Assembly: GCA_963781155.1 (NCBI GenBank)
Contig: CAWAEC010000011.1
Location: forward strand, 558,001 to 622,000
Source of the DNA: PALSA-693 sp963781155
GTDB taxonomy: Bacteria; Actinomycetota; Acidimicrobiia; Acidimicrobiales; Palsa-688
Length of the DNA stretch: 64,000 nucleotides
Direction of reading: 5' to 3'
The notes under the pieces were generated by a model. That model searched no databases and was not told the DNA's origin. It worked only from the letters and a program-made list of their open reading frames with translations. Both the position numbers and the translations under genes were made by a program. Below, piece after piece: positions 1 to 9,043 of the stretch (position 1 is its first letter; every line of letters begins with the position of its first letter).

Positions 1-545
1 TGCAACACCAAGCCGGACTATCCACCGTGCTGGTAACACACGACCCGGACGAGGCTGCCATGCTCGCCGACGAAATCCTCGTGATCGAAGCAGGACGGCT
101 CCTTCAGGCCGGTCCGTCTGCCGACGTGTTCCGGCGGCCAGCTTCTCCGGCCGTGGCTCGTCTGCTGAAGATCGAAAACTTGCTGTCGGGTACCGCCGTC
201 GGTGGTGGCCTCATCGAGGTAGCTCTCAGACCCGAGAAAGTCGAACGTCGGATTCTTTCGACCACTGATATTCTCCCTGGAACGGCAGTGCTGTGGTCGG
301 TTCGCCCAAACCAAGTCGAGGTCTCGAGTGATGGGCTCTACCCTGCGCACGTCACCGACCTGATAGAGCTCGGAACATCCGTGTCCGTCACGGTCGAACT
401 GGACGATGGACCCGAGCTGGAAGCATCCGTGGCGGACTCCGGCCCGCTACAGATCGGGAGTCTGTGCGGTGTCACCATCGATCCTGAAGCGATAAGCGTC
501 TGGCCTTCGCCGAGACCGGCAGACGCGGCATTGAGCTACGGCTGA
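1..545 (+). CDS. ABC importer ATP-binding protein, C-terminal part
   Basis: The reading frame is open from base 3 and the start lies before the window. The first residues contain the switch (H-loop) motif LVTHDPDEA that follows Walker B in ABC ATPases. About 60 residues later comes ALRPEKV, followed by a TOBE-like beta-rich tail, as in ATPases of molybdate, iron or polyamine importers. The Walker A, signature and Walker B motifs are off the window, so the substrate cannot be told. It would act at the inner face of the membrane and power a permease. The gene ends cleanly with TGA and nothing co-oriented follows closely. Confidence 0.85.
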   Translation, partial: QHQAGLSTVLVTHDPDEAAMLADEILVIEAGRLLQAGPSADVFRRPASPAVARLLKIENLLSGTAVGGGLIEVALRPEKVERRILSTTDILPGTAVLWSVRPNQVEVSSDGLYPAHVTDLIELGTSVSVTVELDDGPELEASVADSGPLQIGSLCGVTIDPEAISVWPSPRPADAALSYG

Positions 546-692
546 CCCGACTGATCGCCCAACCGCATAAGTGGGCAGCAGGCGTGCGCACAGAGGCTAC
601 ACCGGAAAGGGACCACTCAAGTAGTCACGATGTGACTAGATGCTGGCGGCGGTGCTGGCGTTCCGGGCAAACGCTAAAGTCGGGAAGGGAGT

Positions 693-845
693 TTGCTGTG
701 GGCGCCTTGGAAGTTTGATCTGTTCATTGATGGCGAATGGACTTCTGGTGAGGGGGTCGGGGGTGTTGGATGTGATCGACCCGGCTACGGAGGTCTCGAT
801 CGGGCAGGTGCCGGAGGGCTCCAATGCACTGATAGCGTCGGCCAC
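693..845 (+). pseudogene. Aldehyde dehydrogenase N-terminal stub, frameshifted
   Basis: Two adjoining frames together spell the start of an ALDH: FDLFIDGEWTSGEG in one frame, then GVLDVIDPATEVSIGQVPEGS in the next, matching the family's N-terminal 'IDGEW...DVxNPATEE.IG.VP' pattern. A frame change lies near base 750, and the homology stops where the aldo/keto reductase begins at 846. Nothing of the catalytic domain remains. It may be the scar of a deletion that joined the 5' end of an ALDH gene to the reductase gene. Confidence 0.6.
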
Positions 846-1874
846 ATGAAATACCGCTATCTCGGCAAGACGGGTGTCCGGGTCAGTGAACTCTGTCTCG
901 GCGCCATGATGTTTGGCGGCTGGGGCAACCCCGATCACGATGACTCGATCAGAATCATTCACTCCGCTCTCGACCGGGGCATCAACTTCATCGACACCGC
1001 CGACGTGTACTCGGGGGGCGAATCGGAGGAGATCGTTGGCAAGGCCATCGTGAGCCGGCGCGATCACCTGGTAGTCGCCACCAAGGTCCACGGCCCCATG
1101 GGGGAAGATCCGAACATGATGGGCAACTCACGGCGCTGGATCATCCAGGAGTGCGAACGGAGTCTGCGTCGCTTGGGTACCGACCACATCGATTTGTACC
1201 AGATCCACAGACCCGACCCGCACATGGACATCGACGAGACGTTGGGTGCCCTGAGCGACCTCGTGCACCAGGGAAAAGTCCGCTACCTGGGTTCGTCGAC
1301 GTTTCCCGCCTCGGAAATTGTGGAAGCCCAATGGGTGGCCGAGAAGAGGGGACGGGAGCGGTTCGTCTGCGAGCAGCCGCCGTACTCGATGCTGGTGCGA
1401 GGGGTGGAGGCGGAGGTGCTGCCGGTCTGCGAGCGGCACGGTATGGCCGTCATCCCGTGGAGCCCACTGGCCGGCGGATGGTTATCCGGCCAGTGGCGGA
1501 CTGACGCCGAGAACTTGACGAGCCGCCGGGCCGCTCGGCTCCCCGCCCGCTATGACCTGTCGATACCGGAAAACCAGAACAAGCTGGTGGCGGCCACGGA
1601 ACTGGCTGAACTTGCCGATGAAGCGGGTATCAGCTTGATCCACATGGCCCTGGCCTTCGTACTGCGGCATCCGGCGGTCACCGCTGCCATCATCGGCCCC
1701 CGCACCGCCGACCACCTCGACAGCCAAATCGGAGCGACAGACGTCCACCTGCCGACGGATGTGCTGGACCGCATCGACGCCATCGTCAAGCCCGGGACCA
1801 ACTTCTCATTCGCCGACGGGGGCTACGAACCTCCTGGCGTAGCCAAGGCTTCCACACGCCGGAGACCCGTATAA
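846..1874 (+). CDS. Aldo/keto reductase
   Basis: This 342-residue protein is full length for the family and should reduce aldehydes or ketones (or oxidise alcohols) with NADPH in the cytoplasm. It begins with the KYRYLGKTGVRVSELCLGAM signature. The catalytic tetrad is visible as Asp50 and Tyr55 (FIDTADVYSGG), Lys80 (VVATK) and His121 (LYQIHRPDP). A C-terminal cofactor-loop stretch AAIIGPRTADHL is also present. The ATG at 846 is chosen because homology starts exactly there; the open frame upstream is ALDH debris. No clear Shine-Dalgarno precedes this ATG. The substrate is not predictable. An ALDH gene converges on it from the other side. Confidence 0.92.
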   Translation: MKYRYLGKTGVRVSELCLGAMMFGGWGNPDHDDSIRIIHSALDRGINFIDTADVYSGGESEEIVGKAIVSRRDHLVVATKVHGPMGEDPNMMGNSRRWIIQECERSLRRLGTDHIDLYQIHRPDPHMDIDETLGALSDLVHQGKVRYLGSSTFPASEIVEAQWVAEKRGRERFVCEQPPYSMLVRGVEAEVLPVCERHGMAVIPWSPLAGGWLSGQWRTDAENLTSRRAARLPARYDLSIPENQNKLVAATELAELADEAGISLIHMALAFVLRHPAVTAAIIGPRTADHLDSQIGATDVHLPTDVLDRIDAIVKPGTNFSFADGGYEPPGVAKASTRRRPV

Positions 1875-2010
1875 GACCGCAGCATAGCCGCTGCTGAAGT
1901 CTCGCCGTCGAGGAAGGTCTCAGATCAACCCCGCGTTGATGTTGGCCAGCTTGGACCTCTAGAGGCACGGATGGGGCGCGTCGCCAGCCAGCGCGTTTGG
2001 CTGGTTTCGC

Positions 2011-3543
2011 TCAGAGTTGGGTGCACACCGCCTTGACTTCTGTATAGGCCTCTAGCACCTCGTGGCCCATTTCTCGTCCCCATCCGGACTGTTTGTAACC
2101 ACCGAAGGGCAGGGCGGCATCGAAGATGTTGTAGCAGTTGATCCACACCGTCCCGGCTCTCAGCCGCTTCGCCATGGCGTGGGCTTTCGAGACATCCTTG
2201 GTCCATATCCCCGCGCCGAGTCCGTAATCGGAGTCGTTGGCGACAGCGGCGATCTCATCGAGACTCTGGAAAGGCTCGGCCACCACCACGGGCCCGAAAA
2301 TCTCCTCTCGGACGATCCTCATGTCGGGACTGGTCCCGGAGATGACGGTCGGCTCGATGAAATAGCCTCGATCGCCGATACGGCCTCCGCCGGTGATCAC
2401 CTCCGCGCCATCGGCGCGCCCGGAATCGAGGTACCCGCTCACCCGACGTAGCTGCTCATCCGACACGAGTGGGCCCATCTGAGTATCGGCCGAGAAACCA
2501 TGGCCGACCTTGATACCTTTGGCGATTTCGGCCACGCCTTCGACCACCTCGTCGAAACGTTCCCGCTCGACGTACAGGCGGGATCCGGCGACACAGCACT
2601 GGCCATGATTGAAGAAGATGGCGTTCGCTGCTCCAGCCACCGACGCATCCGGGTCGGCGTCTGCGAAAACGACATTCGGGCTCTTGCCGCCCAACTCCAG
2701 AGAGACCTTCTTCAGGTTGCCGGCCGCCGCTTGCACGATCATCTTGCCGACCTCGGTCGATCCCGTGAATGCCACCTTGTCGACGCCTTGGTGGGCCGCC
2801 AGGGGGGCTCCCGCCGTCTCACCGAAGCCCGTCACCACGTTGACCACGCCCTCAGGAATTCCGGCCTCCTGGATCAACGCGGCCAGGAGCAACGCCGACA
2901 GAGGGGTTTGTTCCGCCGGTTTGAGAACAACACAATTGCCTGTCGCCAGGGCTGGGCCCAGCTTCCACGCCGCCATGAGAAGCGGAAAATTCCACGGGAT
3001 GATCTGGCCGACGACACCTAACGGTTCGCGCAGCGTGTACGCGTGAAATTGCGCGCCGGGAGCATACGGAACCGAGATGTCGATCGTGTTGCCTTCGATC
3101 TTCGTGGCCCATCCGGCCATATAGTGAAAGAGATCAGCAGCGAGCGGAACGTCGGCGGCTCGGGCGATCGTGAGGGGCTTGCCGTTGTCGAGCGACTCCA
3201 GTTGGGCCAGCTCTTCAGCGTGTTCGAGAATGAGGTCGCCAATCTTCCAGACCAGCCGACCGCGCTCGGACGATGTCATCCGACTCCAGGGACCGTCCTC
3301 GAACGCCAACCTGGCGGCCCGCACAGCCCGGTCGATGTCCTGCGGCCCACCAGCGGCGACCGTCGCGAGCTTGTCCCCCGTAGCCGGATTGGGGGTATCG
3401 AACGTCTCGCCCGAGACGGCGTCGACCCATCTGCCTCCGATGAACAGCTGATGGGGCGACCTCGTGAACTGCTCCACCTCTCGGTCCACCACGACAGCAC
3501 TCACGGGCTCACCCCCGGTTGTCAGACCCGCGGCACTGGCCAC
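2011..3543 (-). CDS. NAD(P)-dependent aldehyde dehydrogenase
   Basis: This intact ALDH of up to 510 residues oxidises an aldehyde to the acid with NAD(P)+. Visible motifs are the cofactor region IIPWNFPLLM, the FTGSTEVG loop, the general-base glutamate in LELGGKSPNV (about residue 283), the catalytic cysteine in NHGQCCVAGSR (about 317) and EEIFGPVVV. The longest frame begins with GTG at 3543. A GTG at 3504, preceded by a GGGGGTGA-like ribosome site, is an equally good start and would remove 13 residues. The gene converges with the aldo/keto reductase. It resembles betaine- or phenylacetaldehyde-type ALDHs, but the substrate is unknown. Confidence 0.93.
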   Translation of the reverse strand: MASAAGLTTGGEPVSAVVVDREVEQFTRSPHQLFIGGRWVDAVSGETFDTPNPATGDKLATVAAGGPQDIDRAVRAARLAFEDGPWSRMTSSERGRLVWKIGDLILEHAEELAQLESLDNGKPLTIARAADVPLAADLFHYMAGWATKIEGNTIDISVPYAPGAQFHAYTLREPLGVVGQIIPWNFPLLMAAWKLGPALATGNCVVLKPAEQTPLSALLLAALIQEAGIPEGVVNVVTGFGETAGAPLAAHQGVDKVAFTGSTEVGKMIVQAAAGNLKKVSLELGGKSPNVVFADADPDASVAGAANAIFFNHGQCCVAGSRLYVERERFDEVVEGVAEIAKGIKVGHGFSADTQMGPLVSDEQLRRVSGYLDSGRADGAEVITGGGRIGDRGYFIEPTVISGTSPDMRIVREEIFGPVVVAEPFQSLDEIAAVANDSDYGLGAGIWTKDVSKAHAMAKRLRAGTVWINCYNIFDAALPFGGYKQSGWGREMGHEVLEAYTEVKAVCTQL

Positions 3544-3709
3544 GGGCGCAGTCCGACTTATTGGTCACTTCGAGAACACAAACCTACTCCACCGCCTTCG
3601 GTTTCGCCAGTGGCGCGCGGACTCGCGCCGACGGAGTGGTGAAGGTTGTGCTCCGGCTTATCCACGTATTCACCGTCGCTTAGCGTGGAGACTTCCGGAT
3701 GAAGCGATA

Positions 3710-4280
3710 ATGGCAACCGTGGCAAACCAGAGCGCGACTTCGGCGGGTCGAACTCAGGTCTCCCCGGGCCCGGTGCGGCTCTCATTCGTCGAGAATCTGG
3801 TGCTGGCTCTCATCGTCGAGGGTCCCACCCACGGCTTCGCCGTCGCGCCGCGACCTTGGGCGCGACGGGGCGCTGGGTCGCGTCTACGAAGTGCCCCGCC
3901 CGCTCGTGTACCGGGCCGTCGACCGGCTCGTAGAGACGGGTATGGTCCGCCCCCGGCGGGTCGAGGCCGGCGACCACGGCCCGCCCCGAACCGTCGTCAT
4001 CGCCACCTCGTCTGGGCCGCGAGCGGCCCAGAGGTGGCTGAAGACGCCGGCCGAGCAGGTAAGAGACGTCCGCACCGAGCTGCTCGCCAAGCTGGCCCTC
4101 CTCCACGGAACCGGCAAAGATGCCGCGCCGCTGCTCCACGCCCAACGACTGGTGCTGACACCCATTGTGGCGGCCCTTGCCGAGCAGTGTGAGATGCCTG
4201 AGGGTTTCAACAAGACCGTCGCTTTATGGCGTTACGAGACGGCCCTGGCGGCTCTGCGTTTTGTTGAGTGTGGACCTTAG
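3710..4280 (+). pseudogene. PadR-family transcriptional regulator, frameshifted
   Basis: From ATG 3710 the frame encodes LSFVENLVLALIVEGPTHGFAVA, the first helices of a PadR winged-helix regulator. It then runs out of frame near 3845. A second frame picks up RRDLGRDGALGRVYEVPRPLVYRAVDRLVETGMV and continues to the stop at 4280. Together they give about 190 residues with the usual PadR plan: winged helix, then a C-terminal helical dimer arm (LKTPAEQVRDVRTELLAKLALLHG). One indel separates the frames, so this is either a recent pseudogene or a sequencing error. It may have controlled the adjacent ALDH or cysteine hydrolase. Confidence 0.7.
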
Positions 4281-4324
4281 TTCGAGAAGGGTCGAGTCGG
4301 TCCGCGACGGCGTCGTCGCAGCCG

Positions 4325-4930
4325 TCAACTCAGTTCGACGAGGAACTCAGCCGAAGTCATCGGCTCGGAGAACATCGGGAAGTCGTACGTGATGGCGTTG
4401 TCGTGCTGCTCGATGGACGTGGCGGCCAGGCAATCGCTCAGCGTGATGACTTTGTAGCCATGTTCGTAGCCCGTCCTCATGGTCGACTCCACACAGCAGT
4501 TGGTGAGAAAGCCGCCGAGGGCGATGGTATCGATCCCCTTACTGCGAAGGATGAAGTCCAGGTTCGTACTCGCAAACGCGTCCAGGCCCCGCTTTCCTTC
4601 GATGACGATGTCGCCCTTTTGCGGCACGAGATCATCGACGATGTCTGCCCCCCAGGTCCCTTTCACGAACGCCTGCCCGTCGACTACACCCTTGAGAATG
4701 CCGTAAGGCTTCGCACTCAGCTCGCCGTAGCCCTCGGCGAAGCTGATGGGAGCGTGCATGACGGTCGTGCCGGCCGTGCGGGCACCCTCGATCACTCTCT
4801 TCGTATTCGCAAGCATGTCCGTCTTGGCCATGACCTCCTTAACGGCATCATGCAGTATGCCGCCCTGCGACGTAAAGTCATTTTGGTACTCGATCAACAC
4901 CAGGGCGGTGGTCTTCGAATCGATCGGCAT
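4325..4930 (-). CDS. Isochorismatase-like cysteine hydrolase
   Basis: This 201-residue cytoplasmic hydrolase belongs to the isochorismatase / nicotinamidase superfamily. The triad is visible as Asp18 (IEYQNDF), Lys113 (IEGKRGLDAF) and the nucleophilic Cys of TNCCVEST (about residue 146). The start at 4930 is chosen over an upstream in-frame ATG because it follows a strong GAGGAG ribosome site and matches the family N terminus (ALVLIEYQNDF). Members split N-carbamoyl, vinyl-ether or amide bonds; the substrate is not evident here. It is a single gene with no close partner. Confidence 0.88.
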   Translation of the reverse strand: MPIDSKTTALVLIEYQNDFTSQGGILHDAVKEVMAKTDMLANTKRVIEGARTAGTTVMHAPISFAEGYGELSAKPYGILKGVVDGQAFVKGTWGADIVDDLVPQKGDIVIEGKRGLDAFASTNLDFILRSKGIDTIALGGFLTNCCVESTMRTGYEHGYKVITLSDCLAATSIEQHDNAITYDFPMFSEPMTSAEFLVELS

Positions 4931-5072
4931 CGCACACTCCTCTGTCGACGTGGCAGAGCCGGACTGTACTCCTCCCAAAGGCAGCTACTGAAGCAGCTCG
5001 AGCCCTTGCCACCAAGCCCGGACGGGAGCCGACTCTCACGGGGAGAAATGCCGTTGAACAGTCGTTCAGTCG

Positions 5073-5816
5073 TCAGTTCGCGTGACGTCGCCGCCGCAAT
5101 TGTGCCTCCGCCAGCTCCACGGCTACCGCGCTCTCGACCAGCGAGCGCTGCAGTCCGATGGCCGCGAGGCGCTCGGCGACGGGTCCGCCCCCCGTCGTCA
5201 CGCCGAGGAGGAGGTGCTCGGTTCCGATGTAGTTGTGCTCGAGGCGTAGCGCGGCCTTCAGGGCCTGCGCGAAGGCGTCACGAGACGCCGCGGTGAATTG
5301 CAGTTGGCGCAGTGCGGCCGGGTCGGTATCGTCATAGTCCCTGGCGGGGCCGACGCCGAGGGCCTGATAGACGAACTCGGTGCTCACTTCCAGGCGATTT
5401 ACCGCCTGTGCCGCCAAGCCATCGGGGTCGGCGAGCGCTCCGGCGGCGAGATGGGTCGCATCGATTGCGCCCTCCCCCGCCGCAGCCGCCAGTTGTCCGG
5501 CCGCTGCGACTGCAGCCCTGGCGCGAGGAGTAAAGCGGGAGAAGGTTCGGTTCTCCGCTGGAAAGTCATCGCCGCGGGTGACGAACCTTTTCTGCGCGGC
5601 CTGCTTACTCACGCCCATCGCCGCGCCTATCTGGCTCCACGAGGCCCCTGCGGAACGCGCCTCAGTCACGAAGTAACCAATGAGGGCGTCGGAGTGCTCG
5701 TCGAGTTGGCTGGCGGCTATGACCGCATCGGCCAGCCGATCCAGGGGTCCGTCGTTGGGGTGCAGGGCCCGGACATAGTCGATCAGGTCGTCGAGAGGAA
5801 CCGGAAAAGTCACCAT
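5073..5816 (-). CDS. Helix-turn-helix and Clp N-domain protein
   Basis: The 247-residue protein has an N-terminal segment (about 57-80) reading SWSQIGAAMGVSKQAAQKRF, a helix-turn-helix also seen in actinobacterial ClpC-like small proteins. Two Clp N-terminal repeats follow, marked by FTPRARAAVAAAGQLAA and LEHNYIGTEHLLLGV. There is no AAA ATPase domain, so this is not ClpC. It may bind substrates or Clp partners, or act as a DNA-binding regulator. It is complete, and no other gene is close on the same strand. Confidence 0.82.
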   Translation of the reverse strand: MVTFPVPLDDLIDYVRALHPNDGPLDRLADAVIAASQLDEHSDALIGYFVTEARSAGASWSQIGAAMGVSKQAAQKRFVTRGDDFPAENRTFSRFTPRARAAVAAAGQLAAAAGEGAIDATHLAAGALADPDGLAAQAVNRLEVSTEFVYQALGVGPARDYDDTDPAALRQLQFTAASRDAFAQALKAALRLEHNYIGTEHLLLGVTTGGGPVAERLAAIGLQRSLVESAVAVELAEAQLRRRRHAN

Positions 5817-6022
5817 GCGTCAACTATAGGTTGTCACACTGCTTGGCGTCAACCGCTGGTTGTCGTGGTCAGTCCAGGTTGACCAGCCAGCCGTACAGCA
5901 CTGAGGCATGGCACTTCCCACGACCGCCGCAATCGTGAGGCTCGCTTCCCCCCTGTCGAAATTCCACTTGTCCCCCGTCGTAGAAAGGAAGCTGATTGCC
6001 ATTCGTTGATCGGAGGTTTGCC

Positions 6023-6769
6023 ATGCGGATTGCGGTGACGGGGGCGTCGGGGCGAATCGGCCGTTACACGGTCGGAGCTCTGACACGGTCGGGACACGAG
6101 ACCGTACCCATCAGCCGATCGACAGGTGTCGACGCGTACACCGGCACCGGTCTGGATGAGGCACTCGCCGGCGTCGATGTGGTGGTCGACGTCAGCAACA
6201 CGCGGTCACAGGACAAGCCCGAGATCACTGACTTCTTCGGCACCGTCACCGCGAATCTTCTGGCTGCCGGCAGCCGCGCGGGCGTACGGCATCACGTGCT
6301 GCTCTCCATCGTCGGCATTGATCACAACCAGAACGTGCCGCACTACGCCGGCAAACGCGAGCAGGAGCGGCGGGTCACCACCGGTCCAATCCCGTGGAGC
6401 ATCGTACGGTCGACGCAGTTCCACGACTTTGCCGCGATGGTCGCTGGTTGGACGCTAAAAGACGGCACAGCGACCATCGCGCCATTGCTCGTCCAGCCGA
6501 TCGCCCAGCGGGAGGTCGGCGAGATGGTGGCCGACGTGGCGACGGGCGAACCCCTTCGCCACCACATCGATATCGCCGGCCCGGAAACGCAGGACATCGT
6601 CGACATGGCGCGACGTTCCTTCGCGGCCCGCGGCGAGCAGGTGCGGCTGGTGCCGACGTGGCGCGGCGTCTTCGACGACTCGATGGCCGGGGAGGTGCTG
6701 CTTCCCGGCGACAATGCACGCTTAGGTAGCGTCACGTTTGATGATTGGCTAGCGGAAGGCGCGCACTGA
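6023..6769 (+). CDS. NmrA-like NAD(P)-binding oxidoreductase
   Basis: This 248-residue Rossmann protein starts MRIAVTGASGRIGRYTV, with the glycine-rich NADP-binding loop at residues 6-13. The body resembles atypical SDR / NmrA-like proteins: VDVVVDVSNTRSQ, then HHVLLSIVGID, then WSIVRSTQFHDFA. These bind NAD(P)H and act as reductases or redox sensors. ATG 6023 is chosen because a CGGAGG site lies seven bases upstream and homology begins there. It is probably cytoplasmic and monocistronic. Confidence 0.9.
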   Translation: MRIAVTGASGRIGRYTVGALTRSGHETVPISRSTGVDAYTGTGLDEALAGVDVVVDVSNTRSQDKPEITDFFGTVTANLLAAGSRAGVRHHVLLSIVGIDHNQNVPHYAGKREQERRVTTGPIPWSIVRSTQFHDFAAMVAGWTLKDGTATIAPLLVQPIAQREVGEMVADVATGEPLRHHIDIAGPETQDIVDMARRSFAARGEQVRLVPTWRGVFDDSMAGEVLLPGDNARLGSVTFDDWLAEGAH

Positions 6770-6775
6770 ACCCCG

Positions 6776-7255
6776 CTATGTGGTGCGGAGGGCTTCGGTG
6801 GGTGAAAGGCGGGCGGCTCGGAGGCTGGGGTAGAGGCCGGCGATGGCGCCGATAGTGAGGGCGGCGGTGATGCCGCGATAGAGGGCTTGCGGAGGGATGA
6901 CGACGCTCCAGTGTTGGGTGAGGGCATAGATGGCGGTGGCGGTGGCGCCAATGATCGTGCCGGCCAGCCCGCCAAGGGCGGAGAGGAGTAGGGCTTCGGC
7001 GAGGAATTGTTCGGCGATGTGGCTGCGGCTGGCACCGAGGGCTCGGCGTAGTCCGATTTCGGAGCGGCGTTCGAGGACGGAGATGACCATGACGTTGGCG
7101 ATTCCGATCCCGCCGACGAGGAGGGCGATGGCGCCGAGGCCTAGTAGCAGCCCGTTGTAGGCGCCTTTGGTGGCGACTTCGGTTTTGAGGACGTCGGAGG
7201 GTTGGCTGACCTGCACCAGGCTGGGGTCGGGCGGGTTGACGGTCGCAGGCAGCAC
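6776..7255 (-). pseudogene. MacB-like ABC permease (FtsX domain), 3' fragment
   Basis: The 159 residues match only the C-terminal end of a MacB/FtsX-type permease: QVSQPSDVLKTE, then three hydrophobic helices (LLLGLGAIALLVGGIGIANVM and two more), the cytoplasmic loop LERRSEIGLRRALGASRSHI, and the ending AARLSPTEALRTT. In the same frame a stop lies just upstream of the GTG at 7255. The residues VRDAVP that normally precede this part appear in another frame. The periplasmic domain and first helix are missing, so it is a truncated, non-functional gene converging on the NmrA-like gene. Confidence 0.75.
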
Positions 7256-7389
7256 GGAAGGGGTACGGCGTCACGGACGTGCGGAGGTTGAGGGATCAGG
7301 GAATCTTCAGCCCGGTTCACACCTCATCCGTGAGAATGACAGCCCCATATGTTTTTGTCGCCTCGGCGCCGTGTTGTCTGCAGTGGAGA

Positions 7390-7734
7390 TCAGCGGAGCG
7401 GAGATTGCGAGAGGACGTCGAGCCCTTCGCTGAGCGCAATGTACTGCTCGTCGGTGAGGCGGCCACCGGCGGGCATGGCGTCCAGCCGGGCGTGAACGGT
7501 CTGGACCTCGGCGGGAGTCAGGTGGGACAAGTCCGCTCCGCTGAGCGCCTCCTGGATGGTCGCCTGGGCCTTCGCTTCCGCTCTCTCCATCTGCTGAGGG
7601 CTGACCGCACCCAAACCCCGAATGTTCACCGACGACCTCGGCGCGCCTATTGACGCCGGCCCGATTGACGTTTCGGCCCCGACGAGGGGACCGACGAACG
7701 TCGCGCCGGGTGCGTTGACCGGAGGCGGGGCCAT
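7390..7734 (-). CDS. Hypothetical protein
   Basis: This 114-residue frame has protein-like composition, with a Pro/Ala/Gly-rich N terminus and a helical C terminus (SPQQMERAEAKAQATIQEALSGADLSHLTPAEVQTVHARL cut into short helices). No family is recognised. No strong ribosome site precedes ATG 7734, and its upstream end abuts the divergent gene at 7900. It could be spurious. Confidence 0.45.
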   Translation of the reverse strand: MAPPPVNAPGATFVGPLVGAETSIGPASIGAPRSSVNIRGLGAVSPQQMERAEAKAQATIQEALSGADLSHLTPAEVQTVHARLDAMPAGGRLTDEQYIALSEGLDVLSQSPLR

Positions 7735-7899
7735 CGGTCCATCGGTGGACGGCGACGCCGGTCCGTGCGCATCCGCCCGGGGCTAAACTGCAATCGCCTC
7801 TGAGCCCCACCTGCATCGATCGCCAGCCACTAATCCGACGGGTCTGTCTAATCCGGCCCTCGCCGGTCCCGCCCGCAACACGATGAAGGAGGTACCACC

Positions 7900-8214
7900 A
7901 TGGAAACCGTGGAACCAACCTGGCAACCTCACGAAAAACACGGCTCCCTCACCACGCAGAGCGACCTCCCCGATACGGTCTTTGCGTTTCCCAAGCAGCG
8001 CAAAGAACCGCTGACTGATGCCGAGCACGTACGAAATGCGGTCGCTCGCTTCGATCAAGTGATCGACGTTTCCGATGCCGACCGCGCCCTGGCGTTCGCG
8101 AACATAGAAAAAGCGGCCGCCTACTATGACGTCAATCTGTCCGAGACCGATTGGCACCAGCTCGGGGTCCACCCACAATCGCATCACCGAGAGCGCGACG
8201 ATTCAGCGGGTTAG
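7900..8214 (+). CDS. Conserved hypothetical protein (DUF6582-like)
   Basis: The 104-residue protein contains FAFPKQRKEPLTDAEHVRNAVARFDQV and DRALAFANIEKAAAYYDV, a pattern I recognise from small conserved actinobacterial and proteobacterial proteins labelled DUF6582; the label is from memory. The start ATG follows a strong GAAGGAGG site with ideal spacing. It is soluble, charged and of unknown role. A hairpin just after the stop may end it. Confidence 0.82.
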   Translation: METVEPTWQPHEKHGSLTTQSDLPDTVFAFPKQRKEPLTDAEHVRNAVARFDQVIDVSDADRALAFANIEKAAAYYDVNLSETDWHQLGVHPQSHHRERDDSAG

Positions 8215-8240
8215 CCTGACACGCCCGTTCACCGTCAGGC
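8214..8240. terminator. Candidate bidirectional terminator
   Basis: GCCTGAC at 8214-8220 is exactly complementary to GTCAGGC at 8234-8240, with a 13-base loop. It sits in the 27-base gap between two convergent genes (stops at 8214 and 8242). The T-tract is poor. Confidence 0.45.
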
Positions 8241-8241
8241 C

Positions 8242-8586
8242 TTAATCGTCGGCTCCCAACTCAGCCGCGATGTCAACTTGCGCTGCCACGTCGGCGTCGG
8301 GATCATCCTGGCCTGCCCTCTCCAGGTCGGGGGCAGACACACTTCTGGCTTCGACCCCGTCAGCCCGAACCAGGTCGCGGCCCCCGTCCCATCCGGGTTT
8401 CTCGACCGGTACCAAAGGTTGCGGCGGGGGCCCACTCACCTCGTCGCGCCCCTCGACGTCACCGTCCTTGACGAGCGCAGTTGGCGCCCCGGCCGAAAAC
8501 CAGCGTCGTTCATGTCGACCATAGGGATCGTGGTACCAGCCTTCTGCTCCGACTGGCCCCGGCGTGGGAGGGCGTTCCTCGGTCAA
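8242..8586 (-). CDS. DUF2510-containing hypothetical protein
   Basis: The 114-residue protein begins with a short N terminus and then GWYHDPYGRHERRWFSAG at residues 16-33. This is the DUF2510 motif (GW.pDP.g....RyWdG) common in actinobacterial envelope-linked proteins. The rest is acidic and low complexity. No membrane helix is visible. The start lies near other small genes and its ribosome site is weak. Confidence 0.68.
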   Translation of the reverse strand: MTEERPPTPGPVGAEGWYHDPYGRHERRWFSAGAPTALVKDGDVEGRDEVSGPPPQPLVPVEKPGWDGGRDLVRADGVEARSVSAPDLERAGQDDPDADVAAQVDIAAELGADD

Positions 8587-8726
8587 GCTCGACCGTCCTC
8601 TCGTGCTTGCTCAAAACCACCTTAGAGGACTCGCGGTCGCCTGCTCGCCTCCTGCGGTCGGGCTTGTGAGCGTGGCCTGCAGGCGAGGACTCAGCCAGGC
8701 TTTGGCGAGCGCCGACGAAGCGTGCG

Positions 8727-8918
8727 CTACTTGTAATCCTCTGCTTCCGACGGAGGGAGTTCGTCGACAGCCCGTGGATCTCCGCCCCTGGAGGCGGGTC
8801 CGCGCCCTGTCGAGTGGTCCAGGGGTTCTTCCACTTCTCGGGCGGCGCTCCGGTGGGGACGAAGAGCGACTTCCTCGTCGGGGTCGTCGGGCGTCTGTTG
8901 ATCTCGGTCTTTCGGCAT
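8727..8918 (-). CDS. Small hydrophilic hypothetical protein
   Basis: From ATG 8918 the frame gives 63 residues, MPKDRDQQTPDDPDEEV onwards, very rich in Asp, Glu, Arg and Pro and ending LPPSEAEDYK. An in-frame extension reaches 9014 but looks less protein-like. A GGGGGAA stretch lies upstream. It belongs to no family I recognise and may be a disordered small protein or chance. Confidence 0.38.
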   Translation of the reverse strand: MPKDRDQQTPDDPDEEVALRPHRSAAREVEEPLDHSTGRGPASRGGDPRAVDELPPSEAEDYK

Positions 8919-9043
8919 GACGCCAGGGTATTCCCCCGCGACGGGGGCAGGGGGCGGCAGAGGTTTCAAGGGCGACTCGACGACCATCGGAGAGAGTAAC
9001 GTCGACGTCGCCACAGGGTCGTCGAAGCTGACCGAGGTGAAGC

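Noticed and set aside
1879..1894. Hairpin between convergent AKR and ALDH genes as terminator
   Set aside because: The stem is only five base pairs and lacks a T-tract.
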